64,000 bases of DNA from Halanaerobium praevalens DSM 2228. Its GTDB lineage: Bacteria; Bacillota; Halanaerobiia; Halanaerobiales; Halanaerobiaceae. Both the position numbers and the translations under genes were made by a program. Location: NCBI RefSeq assembly GCF_000165465.1, contig NC_017455.1, positions 558,001 to 622,000 of the forward strand. The letters run 5' to 3'. Below the pieces are notes generated by a model. The model saw only the letters and a program-made list of their open reading frames with translations. It ran no database searches and was not told where the DNA came from. Of this stretch, positions 1 to 9,991 are shown piece after piece (position 1 is the stretch's first letter; every line of letters starts with the position of its first letter).

Positions 1-1
1 C

Positions 2-517
2 AAGTCTATTAAACCAGGTGATGTAGTTGAAATTGATGATGTTTATGGTTGGGTTCGAAAACTAGATACTCGTTTTGTCTCAGTAGTTACTCGTTCTGGT
101 AAAGAATATTTAATTCCAAATGAAGATTTTATTACTAAAGAGGTTATTAATTGGTCTTATAGTGATGAATTAGTTCGAGTAGAAGCCAAAGTTGGTGTTT
201 CTTATAATAGTGATTTAAGATTAGTTCAGAAATTAATGCAGCAGTCAATTGAATCTAAAACAAGAATTTTAGATAAACCTGAGCCTAATGTCTTATTAAT
301 GGGGTTTGGAGACAGTTCTATTAATTTTGAGCTTCGTTTTTGGATTAGTGATCCTCAAAATGGTATTCAAAATATTAGAAGTGAAGTTTTATTATCTATT
401 TGGGATTATTTTCAAGAAAACGAAGTTGAAATACCTTTCCCTCAACAAGATTATCATCTGAAATCATTACCAGCTGAATTAAATAATTATTTAAAAAAGA
501 AAAATGAAGTCAAATAA
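2..517 (+). CDS. MscS family mechanosensitive channel, C-terminal part
   Basis: The frame is open from the first bases of the window and ends at a TAA at 517, so the 5' end lies outside. The visible protein starts with the MscS beta domain: a KPGDVVEID stretch, then a GWV turn, then YLIPNEDFI followed by INWS, which is the usual PGD..V-PN-N.S pattern of small-conductance mechanosensitive channels. The alpha/beta carboxy domain follows and ends in a Lys-rich tail. These channels sit in the inner membrane and release solutes on hypo-osmotic shock, which suits a halophile. The pore helix is not in the window. An ATG at 236 is internal and not a start. A 36-base gap with a good AGGAGG separates it from the DJ-1 gene. 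Confidence 0.85.
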   Translation, partial: KSIKPGDVVEIDDVYGWVRKLDTRFVSVVTRSGKEYLIPNEDFITKEVINWSYSDELVRVEAKVGVSYNSDLRLVQKLMQQSIESKTRILDKPEPNVLLMGFGDSSINFELRFWISDPQNGIQNIRSEVLLSIWDYFQENEVEIPFPQQDYHLKSLPAELNNYLKKKNEVK

Positions 518-553
518 ATGATAATTAAAATTTAAAATTAAGGAGGCTAATTT

Positions 554-1102
554 ATGGCTAAAATTTTAATTCCCTTAGCTTCAGGTTTTGAAGAAATTGA
601 AGCAATAACAAATATTGATGTTTTAAGAAGAGCAGGTCTTGAGGTTTTAACTGCTGGTATTGGCAGTAAAGAAATAGAAGGAGACCATGGAATTAAGGTT
701 AAAACCGATACTACGATTGAAGAGGTTAAAGTTGAAGATTTAAAAGCTGTGGTTTTACCGGGTGGAATGCCAGGAGCATCTAATTTACGTGATAGTAATC
801 AACTGCTTAATATTATTAAAAAATTAAGCGAGGAAAATAAATTATGTGCAGCAATTTGTGCAGCCCCAATAGTTTTAGAAGCAGCAGGAATCTTAGATGG
901 CAAAAAAGCAACTAGTTATCCTGGTTTTGATAAAGATATGAGCTCCTGTAATTATCAGAATGATAGAGTTGTAATTGATGGTAATCTGATTACTGGGAGA
1001 GGACCAGGAGTTGCAATGGAATTTGCAATGACTATTGTGGAATGTTTAATTGATGAGGAAACTAAAAGAGAATTACAAAAATCGATGATAGTGAAAAACT
1101 AA
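554..1102 (+). CDS. DJ-1/PfpI/ThiJ family protein
   Basis: The 182-residue protein has the family hallmarks: the early acidic residue in SGFEEIEA (about residue 16), the VVLPGGMPGA strand-turn, and the nucleophile-elbow cysteine in AAICAAP (about residue 98). Length is normal for the YajL/DJ-1 branch. Members act in the cytoplasm as chaperones, deglycases or glyoxalase-like stress proteins; the exact reaction cannot be read from sequence. The AGGAGG at 541-546 sets the start. It follows the MscS gene closely and may be cotranscribed with it. It ends just before a large structured element shared with the convergent glgP gene. Confidence 0.88.
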   Translation: MAKILIPLASGFEEIEAITNIDVLRRAGLEVLTAGIGSKEIEGDHGIKVKTDTTIEEVKVEDLKAVVLPGGMPGASNLRDSNQLLNIIKKLSEENKLCAAICAAPIVLEAAGILDGKKATSYPGFDKDMSSCNYQNDRVVIDGNLITGRGPGVAMEFAMTIVECLIDEETKRELQKSMIVKN

Positions 1103-1114
1103 TAAAATTAAGAA

Positions 1115-1215
1115 AAGCCTACCCATTTTCGCACTAATCCTTGATTTCATAACGCAAGGCGGGTTAGTATTAGGCTCTCGAGGTCGTCTGACTGTAAAGA
1201 GTTTGGGTAGGCCTT
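1115..1215. terminator. branched inverted-repeat element between convergent genes
   Basis: A long outer stem pairs 1115-1125 (AAGCCTACCCA) with 1204-1215 (TGGGTAGGCCTT), one base bulged. Two further hairpins lie inside: 1133-1140 (ACTAATCC) with 1161-1168 (GGGTTAGT), and 1175-1178 (CTCT) with 1198-1201 (AGAG), the latter enclosing GGTC/GACT. Together they can form a three-way junction. T-rich sequence follows on both strands, so it probably terminates both the DJ-1 gene and glgP. It is far more elaborate than the simple hairpin terminators elsewhere in the window. Confidence 0.6.
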
Positions 1216-1226
1216 AATTTTATTAT

Positions 1227-2837
1227 TTATTTATTATACATTTCGGTATAATATCTTTCTAGCATTTTTTTAGCAGAAAATCTTTGATAAGTTGTATCAA
1301 TACTTTCTATCATCATATCTTCCCAGCGATCTTGATTATTATAAAAAGTAGGTAAAACATCATTGAATAAAACTCTATATAAAGCATAAAGATCATTTTC
1401 GTCCTGACCTTCACCTACATAACCATCTCCAAATTGCCAGCCATTAATTCCATGTTCACAACCTTCAACCCACCAACCATCAAGAATACTGAGGTTTAAG
1501 CCTCCATTCATTGCGGCTTTCATACCTGAAGTACCACTTGCCTCAAGTGGTTTACGGGGGTTATTTAACCAAATATCAACTCCCCGGGTTAGATAACGTG
1601 CAATTTCCATATTATAATCTTCTAGAAAGACTACACTATTTGGGAATTCTTTAGCTTTTTTTACAAGGTTTGCTACAATTCCTTTTCCATTATCATCAGT
1701 AGGATGTGCTTTACCAGAAAAAACTAACTGTATTTCTCCTGACTTTAAATAAGGATCTATAATTTCAGGTTTTTTGAAAATTAAATTAGGTCTTTTATAA
1801 GCAGTTGCTCTTCTAGCAAAACCAATTATAAGTTTATTTGGATCTAGTTTAGCTCCATTTCTGTTTTTAATAAATTCTACTAATTCTTTTTTCATCTTAA
1901 CTTTAGTTTCAATAATTGCTTCTTTGTTTCCTTTGTTTGCTACAATTCTATCATCAACCCAAGTGCTGCGATGAACTCCATTTGTGATTGAGATAATTGG
2001 AGATTTACCAGCTACATTTTTCCACATTTCTCTCGAAGTTTGACCATGTAGTTTAGCAACTCCATTTGAAATTCGAGAAAGTCTGAGCCCAGCTACTGTC
2101 ATACTAAAAGGACTATCTCCAATTTCTTGCATTTGTTTTCTAGTTAAAGAATTAAAAGCATTCATTTTTTTGAGACTATCTAAGCTGTGAGATTCATTAC
2201 CTTCTTTAACAGGAGTATGAGTTGTAAAGACTATATCTTCCTTAACATTATCCCAGGCACTATGAAAATCAAGGCCATTTTCCATCTTTTCTCTAATCAG
2301 CTCTGTTCCAGCTAAAGCAGCATGACCTTCATTAAAGTGAAAAATATCAATATTTAAACCTAATTTTCTAATAGCTTTAACACCACCAATACCAAGGGCT
2401 ATTTCTTGGGCAATTCTTTTTTCATTAAAACCATCATAAAGACCATCAGTTATTGTTTGATATTTTTCATTTTCTGGTAAATTAGCATCTAATAAATAAA
2501 GAGTCGCATTATCAAATTTATCCAGTTTCCAGATTTTCAGTTTTACCTCTTGTTTTTTAATATTTACTATCACATATTTGCCAGTATCTTCAGCATATTC
2601 ATAAATTTCTTTATTAGTTGGATGTTTGCTTTCTGGTCTTCCTTTTTCATTTATTATTTGTTTTGAATAACCTTTGCGCCATAAAAGTCCAATTCCAGTG
2701 ACAGGATAAGAAAACTCTTTAGCAGCTTTTAGAATATCTCCTGCTAAAATACCTAAACCACCTGCGTAAATTCTCATTTTTTCATCTAATCCATACTCCA
2801 TACAAAAATAAGCGGTATGTGGCTTATTATTATTCAT
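1227..2837 (-). CDS. glgP: short-form alpha-glucan (glycogen) phosphorylase
   Basis: This GT35 enzyme cleaves alpha-1,4-glucan with phosphate to give glucose-1-phosphate. The EASGTSGMKAAMNGG block near the C-terminus corresponds to the PLP-lysine/phosphate region of phosphorylases, and NEGHAAL plus TTHTPVKEGN are typical of the short alpha-glucan phosphorylase branch (TIGR02094). At 536 residues it is much shorter than the ~800-residue GlgP type. I place the start at 2837 because GAGGAGTG lies 8 bases upstream; the upstream in-frame ATG at 2855 lies at the edge of that ribosome site. It is the last gene of a minus-strand group with sucrose-phosphate synthase and a sugar kinase, so glycogen breakdown is tied to sucrose metabolism. 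Confidence 0.9.
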   Translation of the reverse strand: MNNNKPHTAYFCMEYGLDEKMRIYAGGLGILAGDILKAAKEFSYPVTGIGLLWRKGYSKQIINEKGRPESKHPTNKEIYEYAEDTGKYVIVNIKKQEVKLKIWKLDKFDNATLYLLDANLPENEKYQTITDGLYDGFNEKRIAQEIALGIGGVKAIRKLGLNIDIFHFNEGHAALAGTELIREKMENGLDFHSAWDNVKEDIVFTTHTPVKEGNESHSLDSLKKMNAFNSLTRKQMQEIGDSPFSMTVAGLRLSRISNGVAKLHGQTSREMWKNVAGKSPIISITNGVHRSTWVDDRIVANKGNKEAIIETKVKMKKELVEFIKNRNGAKLDPNKLIIGFARRATAYKRPNLIFKKPEIIDPYLKSGEIQLVFSGKAHPTDDNGKGIVANLVKKAKEFPNSVVFLEDYNMEIARYLTRGVDIWLNNPRKPLEASGTSGMKAAMNGGLNLSILDGWWVEGCEHGINGWQFGDGYVGEGQDENDLYALYRVLFNDVLPTFYNNQDRWEDMMIESIDTTYQRFSAKKMLERYYTEMYNK

Positions 2838-2945
2838 TAATAAATCACTCCTCATTAATATTTATTCAAACGATTGCATAAAAATCATAATAATATCTAT
2901 TACTGTTTATTAATTATATCAAATTATTAGCAAATGTCTATTTTT

Positions 2946-4421
2946 TTAAAGTATTTGCTTAAATTTTTCTAATAATTTATGTTCATTATCACTATCAGGC
3001 AAGAAAAAGTAAGCAGGAATTTCACTATGAATTACAGGAATTCTAAAACTTAGTCCTTTTTTCATTGCTTTTAAATATTTTTTAGCAGTTTGTTCCCAGG
3101 TATAGTTGTTCTTTATTCTTTTTTGAGCTTTTAAGTGATATTTCTCCCAAATTTTAGGTTTGGCTATAATTTTTCTGAGACCTCGTGCTATATCTTCAGT
3201 TGATTCAGGATCAATCAAAATACCAAATTCATCTTTTTTCATTATTTCACTTTGACCGCCGTTTTTAGTTACAACTGCTGGTAAACCTGCTGCCATTGCC
3301 TCTAGAGGTGCTAAACCAAAAGGTTCATAAAAAGAAGTTAAAGCAAAAATAGATTTTCTTTCTGCTAGATAAGCATAACAAGAAGCTAATTCTTTTTGGC
3401 TATTTAAAGAAAAGAGAGAGACTTTTCCTTGCAGTTGATTATTTTCTATAACTTTAATGATTTGATTTAAAATTTCTTTTTCTTCCTTACTAGCTGAACT
3501 ATAATCTAAAAAAGGATTTTCAATTCCACGAAGAGTAATAATCAAATTAGCTTCTGCCTGAATTGCTTTAGATTGAGCAAAAGCTTTAACTAAGCCTAGA
3601 TGATTTTTCTTTTGATCAAGTCGGCTAGCAGAAATAATAGCTTGTTTATTTAATCTTGCAGTAGCTAAATCTCGTTTTAAAAAGCTTTCTATTTTTTTAG
3701 CTATTTTTTCTGAATACTTTCCATTGAAAATAGATGTATTTACTCCTGGCGGAATAACTGAAAACTTTTTTTGATTTTCCACATCTACTGCATCATTGTA
3801 ATAAGGGTGTGAATACTGTTCTGTTTTTTCTTGAACAGTGCTGACAATAATTTGATTACTAAATTTCATACTTAGTCTCTCTGCAACAAGACGACTATGG
3901 AATTGATACCGCTCAATTAATTGATCAGAATTATTTTTAGAAAAATTAAGTTTATCCATTTTTTGAGCACCAAGAGAATGACCAGTAAAAGAGAAGGGAG
4001 TTTCCATTTTTTCTTTAAGTAAAACTCCTGCTAAGCCTCCATCAGCATAATGAGTAGTAAAAAAATCTGGAAAACTGCCTTCTTCATCATAAAATTCAGC
4101 TATTGCATCAACATATTTTTTAAGGTGGGGCCAGAGCTTTTCTTTAGCCAAAAATTTATCACCTCCAAAGGGCAATCTAATAATACGTAAATTATTATAA
4201 TTAGGATAACTATCATAAAGATCTTTAAATTCAGGCCAATTTGGATCATCAATTTGCCGAGTAATTATATCAACTTTAATATTTAATTTGGCAAGAGCTT
4301 GACTTAATTCTTTAACATAAACTAATTGACCACCAAAATCAGGGTGTTCAGTCCAATAGCTATCTTGAGAATCAAAATTAGCTTGTGGATTTAAAAAAGC
4401 TACATGTTTAATTTCGCTCAT
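2946..4421 (-). CDS. sucrose-phosphate synthase (GT4)
   Basis: The 491-residue protein resembles the bacterial sucrose-phosphate synthase of Halothermothrix orenii: the N-terminal FGGQLVYVKELSQAL motif, TTHYADGGLAG, FTGHSLG, then a C-terminal GT-B domain with FYEPFGLAPLEAMAAGLP, the nucleotide-sugar site. It transfers glucose from UDP- or ADP-glucose to fructose-6-phosphate (family knowledge). Length matches the stand-alone bacterial form, with no phosphatase domain fused. Twenty-two bases upstream lies the end of the PfkB kinase gene on the same strand, and an AGGAGG-like site precedes the ATG. Sucrose is a compatible solute or a storage intermediate in this group. A sucrose synthase or another GT4 specificity is the main alternative. 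Confidence 0.85.
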   Translation of the reverse strand: MSEIKHVAFLNPQANFDSQDSYWTEHPDFGGQLVYVKELSQALAKLNIKVDIITRQIDDPNWPEFKDLYDSYPNYNNLRIIRLPFGGDKFLAKEKLWPHLKKYVDAIAEFYDEEGSFPDFFTTHYADGGLAGVLLKEKMETPFSFTGHSLGAQKMDKLNFSKNNSDQLIERYQFHSRLVAERLSMKFSNQIIVSTVQEKTEQYSHPYYNDAVDVENQKKFSVIPPGVNTSIFNGKYSEKIAKKIESFLKRDLATARLNKQAIISASRLDQKKNHLGLVKAFAQSKAIQAEANLIITLRGIENPFLDYSSASKEEKEILNQIIKVIENNQLQGKVSLFSLNSQKELASCYAYLAERKSIFALTSFYEPFGLAPLEAMAAGLPAVVTKNGGQSEIMKKDEFGILIDPESTEDIARGLRKIIAKPKIWEKYHLKAQKRIKNNYTWEQTAKKYLKAMKKGLSFRIPVIHSEIPAYFFLPDSDNEHKLLEKFKQIL

Positions 4422-4443
4422 TTAAATTACCTCCTTCAATAGT

Positions 4444-5415
4444 TTAAAGATCATAATAATTCATTATTTCTAGTAATGATGGTATTTCTGATAAAGCACC
4501 TACAGCTTGAATTTTAAAAGCGGCTGTTGCATTACCAATTTGAGCTGCTTTTTTAATTGAAAACCCTTTTAGAATACCTGTTAGAAACCCTGCCCAAAAA
4601 GAATCTCCAGCTCCTGTTACATCTACCACTTTTTTAGAAAAAGCTTGTATTTGTAAAGGCTCATTTTTAGAATCAGATAAGAGAATTCCTTTTTCTCCTA
4701 AACTCAAAATAACTATTTTAGCGCCTGCATTATGATATTTTTTTAAATAGTTGAGGGGACTAGCTGGCCCATAAAGATAATAAGCATCATCTAAAGATGG
4801 TTTAATTATATCTGCTTTGGCTAAAACTTTTTTTATTATTTTTTTACCTTTTTCACTATCAGACCAGAGTTGTGGCCTGAAATTGGGATCAAAAGCAATT
4901 AGCTTATTTTCTTTAAAAGCATAATTTAGAGCTTTAAGAATAGTAGTTTGAGCAGGTTTTTTTGCAAGCATAAAACTCCCAGTAAAAAAGACTGAAGAAT
5001 TAGAAATTTTATTATAAATTTCTTGTTTTATTTCTAAATTAGTATCTGCTCCCCTATAAGCCAGCCATTCTGGTGAGTTTTTGCTTTTATTAACAAAAAT
5101 TACTGGAGTTTGATTTTCCTTATCAATCTGCAGACAGTCTAAATTTAAAGCTTCTTTTTTTAAGATATCTGTTAAAAATTGGCCAAATGGATCTTTGCCA
5201 ATTCGAGCTATTAAAGCAGTTTTGTTTTTTAGACGCTGCATATTGATTAAAACATTAGCTGGTGATCCACCAAAATGACGACTAAAATCATGACAGGAGT
5301 TTAAAGGTAGAGCTTTTTTTGAAATTAGGTCTACTAAAACTTCTCCGCAAGCAGTTATTTCGAATTCGTTTTCTTCGAAATTAAAACTGTCATGAATAGT
5401 TAACAATCCCCTCAC
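4444..5415 (-). CDS. PfkB family sugar kinase, probable fructokinase
   Basis: A ribokinase/PfkB-fold kinase of about 320 residues. It has the N-terminal GG motif (HFGGSPANVLINMQRL) and the C-terminal DVTGAGDSFWAGFLTGI signature with the catalytic Asp. Placed directly upstream of sucrose-phosphate synthase, it most likely phosphorylates fructose to fructose-6-phosphate, the synthase's acceptor; that substrate is inferred from context. The start is uncertain: a GTG at 5415 has only a weak ribosome site, while a TTG at 5406 follows GAGGTGAGGGG. Either choice removes no domain. Confidence 0.85.
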   Translation of the reverse strand: MRGLLTIHDSFNFEENEFEITACGEVLVDLISKKALPLNSCHDFSRHFGGSPANVLINMQRLKNKTALIARIGKDPFGQFLTDILKKEALNLDCLQIDKENQTPVIFVNKSKNSPEWLAYRGADTNLEIKQEIYNKISNSSVFFTGSFMLAKKPAQTTILKALNYAFKENKLIAFDPNFRPQLWSDSEKGKKIIKKVLAKADIIKPSLDDAYYLYGPASPLNYLKKYHNAGAKIVILSLGEKGILLSDSKNEPLQIQAFSKKVVDVTGAGDSFWAGFLTGILKGFSIKKAAQIGNATAAFKIQAVGALSEIPSLLEIMNYYDL

Positions 5416-5612
5416 CTCACTTTATATTTTTTTAACACTCTTAAAATATTATTTCTACATAAAATTAAAATGACCTGTTTTTAAATAGAATAATCTTAAA
5501 TTTGGCAGGAATAATGGCTTTAATAAAGAATTTAACTATTAAGAGCAGAATGAACATATAAAATAAATTTAATTATAGTTGTAGCTAAATCAATAAAACT
5601 GGAGTTGATTTA

Positions 5613-7532
5613 ATGTTTAAAAGAAAAATAAATACTAAACCAGGCAGGCTATATTATGCAGGTAATGATTTAGGCTTGACTTTTTCTGAAACAGGAATTA
5701 AATATAAGATTTGGTCTCCTCCTGCAATACAGGCTTTTATTGAAATTTATGCAGATGATCAAGGAAATGAAAAATTAACAGAATATCAATTAAAAAGTTC
5801 TGCTAGTGATACTTGGCAGATTGACTTACCTTTAAAATATTATGGCAACTATTATCAATTAAGACTTAAATTAGAGAATCAAACTTATAATTTTGTTGAT
5901 CCTTGGGCTAAAGCGGTTGGAACAAATAGTAATTATGCTTTGATTGTCAATCCAAATCAAGTTTACCCTAAAAATTGGAATCAAGATCAAAAGGTTAAAT
6001 TAGAAAATCCAGTTGATGCTATAATTTATGAATTACATGTAAAAGATTTTTCAGCAGCTAAAAAAAGTGGAATAACAAATAAGGGTAAATATATTTCTTT
6101 TACTGAAAAAAATACTTATAATAGTGATAATCTTTTAACTGGTATTTCTCATTTAAAGGAATTAGGCATTACACATGTACATTTACTACCAGTTTATGAT
6201 TTTGCTTCTGTTGATGATCTTGATCCAGAAGCTTATAATTGGGGTTATGATCCTTTTTATTATCAAATACCAGAAGGTTCTTATGCTTCAAATCCAGCTG
6301 ATGAAAGTAGAATCTATGAATTTAAACAGATGGTACAAGCTCTTCATTCTTATGATATTGGAGTAGTAATGGATGTAGTTTATAATCATACTTATGATAT
6401 AGAAAATTCTCCTTTTCAAAAGATTTTTCCTGATTATTTTTATAGATTTACCGAAAAGGGGGATTTTGCTAATGCCTCTGGTTGTGGAAATGAAATTGCA
6501 ACTGAAAAAGAAATGATGAGAAAATATATTATTGACTCACTTTTATATTGGAGCCGTGAATATCATATTGACGGTTTTCGTTTTGATTTAATGGCTTCTA
6601 TTGATCGGGAAACTATGTTATTAGCTGCTGAAAAATTAAAGCAAGAAAATAAATCTGTTTTAATCTATGGAGAACCCTGGACTGCTTTAGAACCTCAACT
6701 TGAACCTTATCAGCAGTTAAGAAAAGGAGATCAGAAGGGAACAGGAATTTCAGTTTTTAATGATAATTTTCGTAATGCCTTAAAAGGTGATAGTGATGGT
6801 ACAAAAAAAGGATTTATCCAGGCAGAAATAGGCTTAGAACCTCAAATAAATGAGGGGATTATTGGAACAATTGGACTTGAAGAAAGGCGACTTTATGGTT
6901 TTGCTCTTCAGCCATCAGAAAGTATAAATTATGTAGAAGCTCATGATAATTTAACACTTTGGGATAAATTATCTTTTTCTTGTCCTGGGGCAAATGAAAA
7001 ACAAAGGCAAAAGATGTATAAATTAGCTCAGGTAATTTTATTTACAGCTCAAGGGGTGCCCTTTATTAGTGCTGGTACCGAATTTTTAAGAACAAAATTT
7101 GGGGATGAAAATAGCTATAAATCTGCTATTGAAGTCAATCAATTAAAATGGGAACGTAAAAATACTTATTATTCTCATTTTAAATATATTCAAGGTTTAA
7201 TTAATTTACGCTCCCATCATCCAGCTTTTAGAATGAAAAATAGAAAGGAAATTAAAAAAAATTTACACTTTATAGATTCTCCCTTAGCTACAGTAGGTTT
7301 TGGAATTTTTAATAATGCCAATGGTGATGCGTGGCATAGAATTTTTGTTTTATTAAATCCAACTCAAAGCTGGAAACAGTTTTATTTACCAGAAAACAGA
7401 AATTGGGCAATTGTTGTTGATGATCAAATAGCTGGAACTGAGCCAATTCGTTTTTTTCATTCAGATGAAGTTTTTGTTCCTCCAATTACAGGAATGGTCA
7501 TTTATGATGCTGATTTAATTAGTGGTTATTAA
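5613..7532 (+). CDS. pulA: type I pullulanase (intracellular debranching enzyme)
   Basis: The 639-residue GH13 protein has an N-terminal CBM48/pullulanase-N beta domain (about 25-110), then the catalytic barrel. The type I pullulanase motif YNWGYDP is at 208-214, DVVYNH at 254-259, the nucleophile in GFRFD (Asp325), the acid/base in GEPW (Glu354) and the third carboxylate in HDN (Asp445). There is no signal peptide, so it acts in the cytoplasm on alpha-1,6 branches of glycogen or imported maltodextrin, completing degradation with the phosphorylase. It is transcribed alone on the plus strand between two minus-strand operons, and a long bidirectional terminator follows. Confidence 0.93.
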   Translation: MFKRKINTKPGRLYYAGNDLGLTFSETGIKYKIWSPPAIQAFIEIYADDQGNEKLTEYQLKSSASDTWQIDLPLKYYGNYYQLRLKLENQTYNFVDPWAKAVGTNSNYALIVNPNQVYPKNWNQDQKVKLENPVDAIIYELHVKDFSAAKKSGITNKGKYISFTEKNTYNSDNLLTGISHLKELGITHVHLLPVYDFASVDDLDPEAYNWGYDPFYYQIPEGSYASNPADESRIYEFKQMVQALHSYDIGVVMDVVYNHTYDIENSPFQKIFPDYFYRFTEKGDFANASGCGNEIATEKEMMRKYIIDSLLYWSREYHIDGFRFDLMASIDRETMLLAAEKLKQENKSVLIYGEPWTALEPQLEPYQQLRKGDQKGTGISVFNDNFRNALKGDSDGTKKGFIQAEIGLEPQINEGIIGTIGLEERRLYGFALQPSESINYVEAHDNLTLWDKLSFSCPGANEKQRQKMYKLAQVILFTAQGVPFISAGTEFLRTKFGDENSYKSAIEVNQLKWERKNTYYSHFKYIQGLINLRSHHPAFRMKNRKEIKKNLHFIDSPLATVGFGIFNNANGDAWHRIFVLLNPTQSWKQFYLPENRNWAIVVDDQIAGTEPIRFFHSDEVFVPPITGMVIYDADLISGY

Positions 7533-7560
7533 ATATTTTTAAGTTTAATTTATTTTATAT

Positions 7561-7611
7561 TTTAGATTAAAAAAGAGCATGGGGAAAAGCCCCATGCCTT
7601 TTTAATCTAAA
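7561..7611. terminator. bidirectional terminator between pulA and glgD
   Basis: A very long hairpin: 7561-7584 pairs with 7590-7611 around an AAAAG loop. The GC core is GCATGGGG/CCCCATGC, flanked by A-run/T-run arms (TTTAGATTAAAAA and TTTTTAATCTAAA), so it works on both strands. It overlaps the last codons of glgD. Confidence 0.93.
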
Positions 7612-8767
7612 TAATAGTATTTTTAGCAATTATTAGAGGATGATTTTTATCACCCTGCAGTGATTTATTAGCTGTTATTTGAACACCTTTATCCAAAATA
7701 ACATTTTTTAAATTAGAGTTTGCTCCAATTTCTGATTTTTGCATTATAATTGAATTTTTGACAACTGCTCCTGCTTGAACTTTAACTCCTCTAAATAAGA
7801 CACTATTTTCTACTTTACCTTTGATTGAACAGCCATTTGCAATTAAGACATTATTTGCTTGAGCTCCATTATTATAGGAACTTGGAGCTTCATCTTTAGG
7901 TTTAGTATAAATTGGCCCATTTTTTAGAAAAAGATTTTGCCAGATACTAGGTTTTAAAAGTTCTAAATTACTTTTGTAATAACCATTAATAGAATTAATG
8001 ACAGCTGCATAAGAGCGAAAAGGATAGCCATAGATTTTAAGTTTATTTAAGTTACCAATAATTGCATTTTTAACAAAATCCCATTCTCCTTTAGAAATAC
8101 AATCATCAATAATATCCAGCAGAAGTTCTTTTTTCATTATATAGCGCTGAAGAGATATTTTTTTGTAAAAATTTTTTCTCGGATTAACTTTCATATCAAT
8201 GACACGATCATTATCATCAGTGTTAATTAAGGTATAATTTGTATCACGACGAAAAATATCTAATTTACGATAAATTATAGTAATATCATTTTTGTTTTTA
8301 ATATGATATTTAAATGCATCACGATAATCAATATTAGCAATTAAATTTGGGCTGCCAATAATTACATATTCTTGATTACTGCGTTTAATATAATCTATAT
8401 TGCTAGCAAAATTTTGGAGATCACCTTTATAAGCTCTATTTGCTTGATAAATATGAGCTGGGGGTAAAATAAATAGACCATTTCGCTTACGATCTAAATC
8501 CCAAACTTTCCCAAAACCAATATGATCCATTAGAGAGCGATATTTAGTTTGTAGTAATAGGCCGACATTGCTAATGCCTGAGTTAACAAGATTTGAAAGT
8601 GGAAAGTCGATCATTCGATAACGACCACCAAAGGGAACAGAAGCTAAAGAGCGATGATCTGTTAATTTATCTAAAAATGATTCATCTAAAGCATTATTAA
8701 TAATTGCCATTACATTATTCATATTAGTTCCATTTTTTTTATAAATAGGTGTCATCATTTTATCCAA
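7607..8767 (-). CDS. glgD: GlgD, non-catalytic ADP-glucose pyrophosphorylase-like subunit
   Basis: A 386-residue nucleotidyltransferase-fold protein with a C-terminal left-handed beta-helix of hexapeptide repeats (about 300-385). It retains [15 protein letters not shown] but lacks the GGxGTRL nucleotide-binding loop that GlgC has at the same place (here [10 protein letters not shown]). It is therefore the regulatory GlgD partner known from Firmicutes, which modulates GlgC activity in a heterotetramer. Its start overlaps the end of glgC by 8 bases, indicating translational coupling. It is last in the minus-strand glgB-glgC-glgD operon. Confidence 0.93.
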   Translation of the reverse strand: MDKMMTPIYKKNGTNMNNVMAIINNALDESFLDKLTDHRSLASVPFGGRYRMIDFPLSNLVNSGISNVGLLLQTKYRSLMDHIGFGKVWDLDRKRNGLFILPPAHIYQANRAYKGDLQNFASNIDYIKRSNQEYVIIGSPNLIANIDYRDAFKYHIKNKNDITIIYRKLDIFRRDTNYTLINTDDNDRVIDMKVNPRKNFYKKISLQRYIMKKELLLDIIDDCISKGEWDFVKNAIIGNLNKLKIYGYPFRSYAAVINSINGYYKSNLELLKPSIWQNLFLKNGPIYTKPKDEAPSSYNNGAQANNVLIANGCSIKGKVENSVLFRGVKVQAGAVVKNSIIMQKSEIGANSNLKNVILDKGVQITANKSLQGDKNHPLIIAKNTII

Positions 8768-9956
8768 CCACCATTCCTGCTTTTATATTTGAAGATTTTG
8801 GTATTATTTCATCATCTCCAATAACTGTAATTTTTAATTCTTTTGCTGTTGAATTATCTTTTTTAGCTTTAATACCTATTTGAGAACCTTTTTCTACAAT
8901 GACATTGCGTCCAATAATTGAATTTTTAATTTTTACATTATCTCGGATTATAGTATTTGGCAGAATAATAGAGTTTTCTATTTTGCTGTTTTTACCTATT
9001 TTTGCTCCAAAAAATAGAATTGAGTTTTTCACTTCTCCCATAACCTGAGCTCCTTTGTTAATCATAGAATTATTTATAATAGCATCTTCAGCTAAATATT
9101 GAGGTGGACGATTTGGATTAACACTATAGATAATCCAATTTCTATCTTGAAGATCTAAATTTGGATTTTCTCCTAATAAGTCCATATGAGCTTGCCAGTA
9201 GCTTTTAATTGTACCTACATCTTTCCAATATCCATTAAAAGTATAAGCATAAAAATTAAGCTGATCAGCCATCATTTTTGGAATTATATCATGGCCAAAA
9301 TCACCAGCTGAGCCATTTTTTGCTTCTGCTTCAGCACTCAAATAATTTTTTAGATACTGCCAGTTAAAAATATAGATTCCCATTGAAGCTAAATTATTTT
9401 TAGCATTTTCTGGTTTTTCTTGAAATTCAATTATTTTTTGATCTTGATTAGTATTCATAATTCCAAAGCGATGAGTTTCTTCCCAAGCTACAGGTAGAAC
9501 TCCGATAGTAACATCAGCCTTTTTTTCTTTATGATATTTTAGCATTTCTGAATAGTCCATTTTGTAGATATGATCCCCAGATAAAACAAGAACATATTCG
9601 GGATCATAAATATCTATAAATTCTAAGTTTTGATAAATTGCATCAGCAGTTCCTTGATACCAAGAACCACCACCTTCTTTAACATAGGGGGGGAGAACTG
9701 TTACTCCTCCTTGATTACGGTCAAGGTCCCAAGAGCTGCCACTACCAATATAACTGTTTAAAATTAAGGGCTTATATTGGGTTAAAACTCCAACTGTATT
9801 AAGGCCTGAGTTAGTACAATTACTTAAAGGAAAATCAATTAAACGATATTCGGCTCCAAAAGGAACTGCTGGTTTGGCTATATTTTTAGTTAAAACTCCT
9901 AGTCGAGTACCTTTTCCCCCAGCAAGTAACATAGCGATCATTTCTTCTTTTGCCAC
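8760..9956 (-). CDS. glgC: glucose-1-phosphate adenylyltransferase GlgC
   Basis: It makes ADP-glucose from ATP and glucose-1-phosphate, the first committed step of glycogen synthesis. The 398-residue protein shows [16 protein letters not shown], then [31 protein letters not shown], the FQEKP substrate motif and GYWKDVGTI, with hexapeptide repeats at the C-terminus. All catalytic elements are present, in contrast to the paired GlgD. It lies 35 bases downstream of glgB and has an AGGAGG-type ribosome site at about 9963-9968. Confidence 0.95.
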   Translation of the reverse strand: MAKEEMIAMLLAGGKGTRLGVLTKNIAKPAVPFGAEYRLIDFPLSNCTNSGLNTVGVLTQYKPLILNSYIGSGSSWDLDRNQGGVTVLPPYVKEGGGSWYQGTADAIYQNLEFIDIYDPEYVLVLSGDHIYKMDYSEMLKYHKEKKADVTIGVLPVAWEETHRFGIMNTNQDQKIIEFQEKPENAKNNLASMGIYIFNWQYLKNYLSAEAEAKNGSAGDFGHDIIPKMMADQLNFYAYTFNGYWKDVGTIKSYWQAHMDLLGENPNLDLQDRNWIIYSVNPNRPPQYLAEDAIINNSMINKGAQVMGEVKNSILFFGAKIGKNSKIENSIILPNTIIRDNVKIKNSIIGRNVIVEKGSQIGIKAKKDNSTAKELKITVIGDDEIIPKSSNIKAGMVVG

Positions 9957-9991
9957 ATTTATTACCTCCTTAAAAATAAAGCTAAGCTTAA

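Noticed and set aside
1115-1215. Possible c-di-GMP riboswitch (contains AACGCAAGGCGGGTTAG)
   Set aside because: The resemblance to the GEMM core is partial; the GNRA tetraloop and the downstream GGCTGCC-like part are missing, and it lies after, not before, both genes.
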